From: Acinetobacter kookii
Lineage (GTDB): Bacteria; Pseudomonadota; Gammaproteobacteria; Pseudomonadales; Moraxellaceae
Direction: 5' to 3'
DNA: 64,000 nt
NCBI RefSeq assembly: GCF_900096895.1
Contig: NZ_FMYO01000003.1
Span: 1 to 64,000 of the forward strand
Below are positions 55,449 to 64,000 of the stretch, piece by piece (position 1 is the stretch's first letter; each line of letters opens with the position of its first letter). The translations under genes and the position numbers were made by a program. A model generated the notes under the pieces. The model ran no database searches, was not told the origin of the DNA, and worked only from the letters and a program-made list of their open reading frames with translations.

Positions 55449-56739
55449 ATGCATTTGACTCCTGATCTAAAGCCAACAAGTAATAGTATGGCTTCTTTTT
55501 ACCCTATCAGTACGAACGAGAATAGTAATGACTTCAATTGGGAAAATGTGACAAACTTATTTTTAAGTGAGCTATATGGGTTACTTGCAGAGAAAAAAAT
55601 AAATAAATTTGAAGATGAATTAAAGAAATTTCATACAAATTTTGAACGGGAATTTAAGGATGCATTACTAGATCATCAAGCTTGGGCGATGATTAACGAT
55701 ATCTATTTCCTAAAAAATAATATCGCTAAAATTTCTCCCAAATTACGTATTTTCTCATTGTCTGCTGATGCTCAAAATCTTTCAGCTGAGAAACGAATAG
55801 TCAGCCTTTTAAAGACTATATTTAAGCAAAATTTTATTTATAATAATGACGTAAAGAACTTAAATTTTATAGAAGAAAAAATTTATGAAGCTTTCGAGAG
55901 CTCTTTTCCAAGTCGTATGCCGAATTATGATGGTTTAAATTCGTATTTGCCAAAGCTATCTAATATTTTTGCTGAAGATCTAATTTTTTTAACAAATCAT
56001 TCAAAATATTTTTTAGAAAATATACAACTATTTTTGGAGTTGTATACATTCCTATATACAGCACAATTATCCATTGTAGTTAATGGGTGGAAGGAGGCAC
56101 ATGAGCCGGATATTAAAGATTGTTATTTCATATTAGACAATGAAAAAGCAAGCAGAGAACGAGCCTCTCTACAAAGAAGTGGCTATAAATTAGTGGAAAA
56201 GGGACTAGATTCAATTTTTCCAACCTTGTCCCTATGCGAAAGTTTACAAAATAATGCAGGCCAAAAATTCCCTTTATGGGAATTGAAAACACTGTTGAGT
56301 GATGATGACCTTGAAATCTTAGAACGTTACTACCAAGAGTTTGCTGAAGATCGAAATTTATCAATAAATCATAATAGTTTTGAGAATGTAGAGTCAGCTC
56401 TGTTTGCACTGCAACTCCTATTTAAAGCTCAATTTGCAAAGGGTGAAACTAGAGCAAGCCGAAATGTAAATGTGGTTCGTGCAATAAAAAATATAATTTT
56501 AAAACCTTTCACACAATCTAGAGGAAGTGCAGGTACTGTATTTGTACTTACCCAAGAATATTTATTGTTATTAACGAATTTAGTTATTGGTGAAAGAGAG
56601 AAGCTACGTTTATATGAGGTTGTTACAGGACTAAAACTACGAGGAATTTTCTTTGATAAGGAAAGTACAAAAGCTTTAGTAAGTTTTTATGAACGTTTAG
56701 GTAATGTAGAAAAAATGAGTGATAGTGGGGATGCAATTT

Positions 56740-56759
<20 letters not shown>
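55449..56759 (+). CDS. dptG: DNA phosphorothioation-dependent restriction protein DptG
   Basis: A 436-aa mainly helical protein. The N-terminal segment, with [20 protein letters not shown] (about residues 16-35), is typical of DptG. No catalytic motif is visible, as is usual for this subunit. The gene starts 1 nt after dptF and overlaps the start of dptH by 20 nt, so translation is likely coupled. Its identity is supported by position between DptF and DptH as well as by sequence character. Confidence 0.82.
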
Positions 56760-61920
<5,161 letters not shown>

Positions 61921-61932
61921 GGGAGATAAGTA

Positions 61933-62256
61933 ATGAGTAATTCTGAATTTTCAAAAAGTGAAGTTCAATTACGGAAAGAACAAATTTCTGCAGCTAAAAA
62001 AGCTGCAGAAATTGTGACTTTACGTGAGTGGTATGATTCAACTCAGCATGGTTATGAACTAGAAGAATACTTTAAGCATTACTGTAATTTAGGAAGATTA
62101 GGCAAAGAGCTTCATAAGCGTGGAGTTAAACGTATTACGGAGCTATATGAAGCTAGTAATGGTGTATTTGTAGAGGCCACATTTGTTCGAGAGGATCTTG
62201 ATCTTTTGGGGCCACTGTGTGCTTTAGCCTGCGTATTTGACAAAATATATAATTAA
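61933..62256 (+). CDS. Unknown protein in the dpt operon, 107 aa
   Basis: A 107-aa protein with GGGAGA before its ATG, 12 nt after dptH. The N-terminus is a charged helix (about residues 1-32, EFSKSEVQLRKEQISAAKKA), followed by a compact helical/beta part (YELEEYFKHYCNLGRLGKEL, about residues 41-60; FVREDLDLLGPLCALACVFD, near the end). No signal peptide, zinc motif or nuclease motif was recognised. Its place between DptH and the GHKL ATPase suggests a small adaptor or regulatory subunit; this is inference. Confidence 0.75.
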   Translation: MSNSEFSKSEVQLRKEQISAAKKAAEIVTLREWYDSTQHGYELEEYFKHYCNLGRLGKELHKRGVKRITELYEASNGVFVEATFVREDLDLLGPLCALACVFDKIYN

Positions 62257-62271
62257 TTTGGTGCAAGAAAT

Positions 62272-63582
62272 ATGAGTTCAATATCGATTGATGCAAAACC
62301 AACAAAAGAGTTTTTCATCACAATGCTTACTAGGGATATCCCTTTAAATAGAGCTATTCTAGATCTTATAGATAATAGTGTAGATGCTGCCAATTCGAAG
62401 ATGTTAGCTAACGGGTTAGAAGATTTATCGGGCTTTGAAATTAATATTAAAATTAACAAAAATACTTTTGAAATTTTTGATAACTGTGGCGGATTTGATT
62501 TTGAAACAGGTCAAAAGTATGCATTTAGATTTGGGCGTGATCCCGAGGCACCTCCAACACCTAATTCCGTGGGACAGTTTGGTGTAGGAATGAAGAGAAC
62601 TTTATTTAAATTAGGTGAAAAATTTAAAGTTATCACTAAGTCAGAAGCTGATGATGGTTTTATTGTAGATGTAGATGTTAGTAAGTGGAAAAGTTCAGGA
62701 GAATGGAACTTTCCTTGCCAAATTGGAAATACTGGATTAGAAGATGGATCGACAAAAATTATCGTTGAAAACATATATAGCGAAGTTTCTGAACAATTTA
62801 AATTAGATGATTTTATAAATGATCTTATTTATGAAGTTTCTTTGGCGCATTTTATGCCAATAAATAAGAATTTGAAAATTAAAATAAATACTGATTTAGT
62901 ACCTAAATATGATTTTCAATTATTCCAGAGCAATAGTATAAATCCTCAAATTGAGGAAAAAAATATTGATAGTGTGGTAATAAAAGTTATAGCAGGACTA
63001 TCTGAAAGAGATCCTGAAAAAAGTGGATGGTATATTGTTTGTAATGGTCGATTAATTGTTACCGCAGATAAGACAAAGCTAACAGGATGGGATACTGATT
63101 TTGGTACCAGAAAATACCACAATGATTTTGCTCATTTTCGAGGGATTGTAATTTTTGAGTCATCAGATTCATCCTTATTGCCGTGGACAACAACAAAAAC
63201 TGGTATAGACGAAGATAATAAATATTATAAAATGGCTTTTAAATCGATGTTGAGTGTGATGAAAAAAGTCTTACCAATTTTGAGTGATAGAGCTAAAGAG
63301 CAGAAATACTTAGAAGAAGGATTAATTGAGAGTGAGCCATTAAATCAGGCAATTGCTGAGGCAAAATTAATTTCTTTACTTAAATTAGATTGTAATAAAA
63401 AAGATTTTTACGCTACTCAGGCAAATTTAAGAAAGGAAACTCCCACTTCGGTAAGAATACAATATAGTGTGCCTATATCTCAATTTAATATGGTAAGCCA
63501 GCTTTTAGAAACAGATGTTAAAGCTGAAGTTGGTCTTAGAACTTTTGAATATTATTTTGAATATGAGTGTGGAAATGAGTAA
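62272..63582 (+). CDS. GHKL-fold (HSP90/MutL/MORC-type) ATPase
   Basis: A 436-aa protein with a Bergerat ATP-binding fold near its N-terminus. The N box is LDLIDNSVDAAN (residues 31-42). The G1 box is FEIFDNCGG (66-74) and the G2 box is GQFGVGMKRT (101-110). A transducer-like domain follows (about residues 180-345; ...GWYIVCNGRLI... and the Lys-containing TKTGIDEDNKYY). This layout matches the HATPase_c_3/MORC-like ATPases of bacterial conflict systems, which may clamp DNA on ATP binding. It starts 15 nt after the 107-aa gene and overlaps the next gene by 8 nt, showing that the two work together. Confidence 0.85.
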   Translation: MSSISIDAKPTKEFFITMLTRDIPLNRAILDLIDNSVDAANSKMLANGLEDLSGFEINIKINKNTFEIFDNCGGFDFETGQKYAFRFGRDPEAPPTPNSVGQFGVGMKRTLFKLGEKFKVITKSEADDGFIVDVDVSKWKSSGEWNFPCQIGNTGLEDGSTKIIVENIYSEVSEQFKLDDFINDLIYEVSLAHFMPINKNLKIKINTDLVPKYDFQLFQSNSINPQIEEKNIDSVVIKVIAGLSERDPEKSGWYIVCNGRLIVTADKTKLTGWDTDFGTRKYHNDFAHFRGIVIFESSDSSLLPWTTTKTGIDEDNKYYKMAFKSMLSVMKKVLPILSDRAKEQKYLEEGLIESEPLNQAIAEAKLISLLKLDCNKKDFYATQANLRKETPTSVRIQYSVPISQFNMVSQLLETDVKAEVGLRTFEYYFEYECGNE

Positions 63583-64000
63583 TACAGGTTTAAAAATAAA
63601 TTACTCCGTACGCCCTGCAAAAAATATTGAAAGAAAAATGATGAAAGATGTTTTTTCTCGATTATTTGTTTTTGATGAGTTGGCTGAGTATCAATATATT
63701 GGCTTTGGGTCTAAATATTTTACTGATTTCACTTTTTTTCACAAAACATTAGGCTGTAAAAAAATGATCAGCATTGAATGTGATTCAATGAATATTGCTC
63801 GATATGAATTTAATAAACCCTATGAATTTATACAGATGCATTTTGGTTATTCATATCAAATTTTACCAAAGCTTAAGTATGAAGATAAAACAATTGTTTG
63901 GTTGGATTATGATTATAGTTTTAATGAAGAGGTAATGACAGATTTAATTTTTTTAGTCGAGAATCTCACTTCTGGTTCTGTTTTAAGCGTAAGTTTTTCA
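63575..64000 (+). CDS. SAM-methyltransferase-like protein, 5' part (cut by window edge)
   Basis: The first 142 codons are in the window; the frame is still open at base 64000. It starts at an ATG that overlaps the end of the GHKL gene by 8 nt. The order YIGFGSKYFTDF (41-52), MISIECD (64-70) and IVWLDYDY (107-114) reads as strand 1 with a Gly-rich turn, strand 2 with its acidic end, and strand 4 of a class I SAM-dependent methyltransferase (O-methyltransferase-like). The putative target is unknown. A DNA base methyltransferase NPPY/DPPY motif is not seen in this portion. Catalytic function is an inference. Confidence 0.7.
   Translation, partial: MSNTGLKINYSVRPAKNIERKMMKDVFSRLFVFDELAEYQYIGFGSKYFTDFTFFHKTLGCKKMISIECDSMNIARYEFNKPYEFIQMHFGYSYQILPKLKYEDKTIVWLDYDYSFNEEVMTDLIFLVENLTSGSVLSVSFS

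Overview
The window is a chromosomal segment of an Acinetobacter-type gammaproteobacterium. The evidence is low-to-moderate GC content, the protein-level character of the housekeeping genes (GlyA, Icd, GlnD, PurT, DapC, YchF, YebC), a non-proton-pumping NADH dehydrogenase, and the SfnB/LLM/Met-transporter sulfur cluster common in Acinetobacter and Pseudomonas. No 16S or marker gene in the window allows a species call.

Positions 1 to about 49,070 are core chromosome. In order they hold: a candidate structured RNA and small hypothetical genes; an ExoX-like exonuclease; a lipoprotein hydrolase; glyA; an Rnk-like regulator; a TauD-family dioxygenase; a Crp/Fnr regulator; slyD; ndh; a PBP5/6-type carboxypeptidase; an M61 peptidase; a gene broken by an in-frame amber codon; a secreted 5-hydroxyisourate hydrolase; rluE; icd; an M23 lipoprotein; an MFS exporter; an OafA-type acyltransferase; alaA; msrB-gpx; dapC, glnD and purT; azlCD; a second Crp/Fnr regulator; ychF. 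A seven-gene minus-strand operon follows (44,490 down to 37,217). It has two SfnB-type flavoenzymes, one LLM flavin monooxygenase, two MetQ-type binding proteins, MetN and MetI, and looks like an organosulfur uptake and desulfurisation unit. Then come a GST, an Lrp/AsnC regulator, yebC and an acyltransferase.

At 48,994-49,070 there is a tRNA with a CAU anticodon, probably tRNA-Ile2. It is followed at once by a tyrosine recombinase gene. From there to the right edge the DNA is AT-rich accessory sequence, interpreted as a genomic island inserted at the tRNA. It carries the integrase, two AlpA-like regulators, a RelB/DinJ-type antitoxin whose toxin is reduced to a remnant, five exact-period 112-bp tandem repeats, a damaged IS5-family element, and a compact defence operon.

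The defence operon starts with homologues of DptF, DptG and DptH, the restriction half of the DNA phosphorothioation (Dnd/Dpt) system. DptH has a (CCTGAG)n-encoded Pro-Glu linker before its HerA-like ATPase domain. The operon continues without a break into an unknown 107-aa protein, a GHKL (HSP90/MutL/MORC-type) ATPase and a SAM-methyltransferase-like protein cut by the window edge. No dndBCDE modification genes are present in the window. That absence, together with the attached GHKL-methyltransferase pair, is the most interesting feature here.
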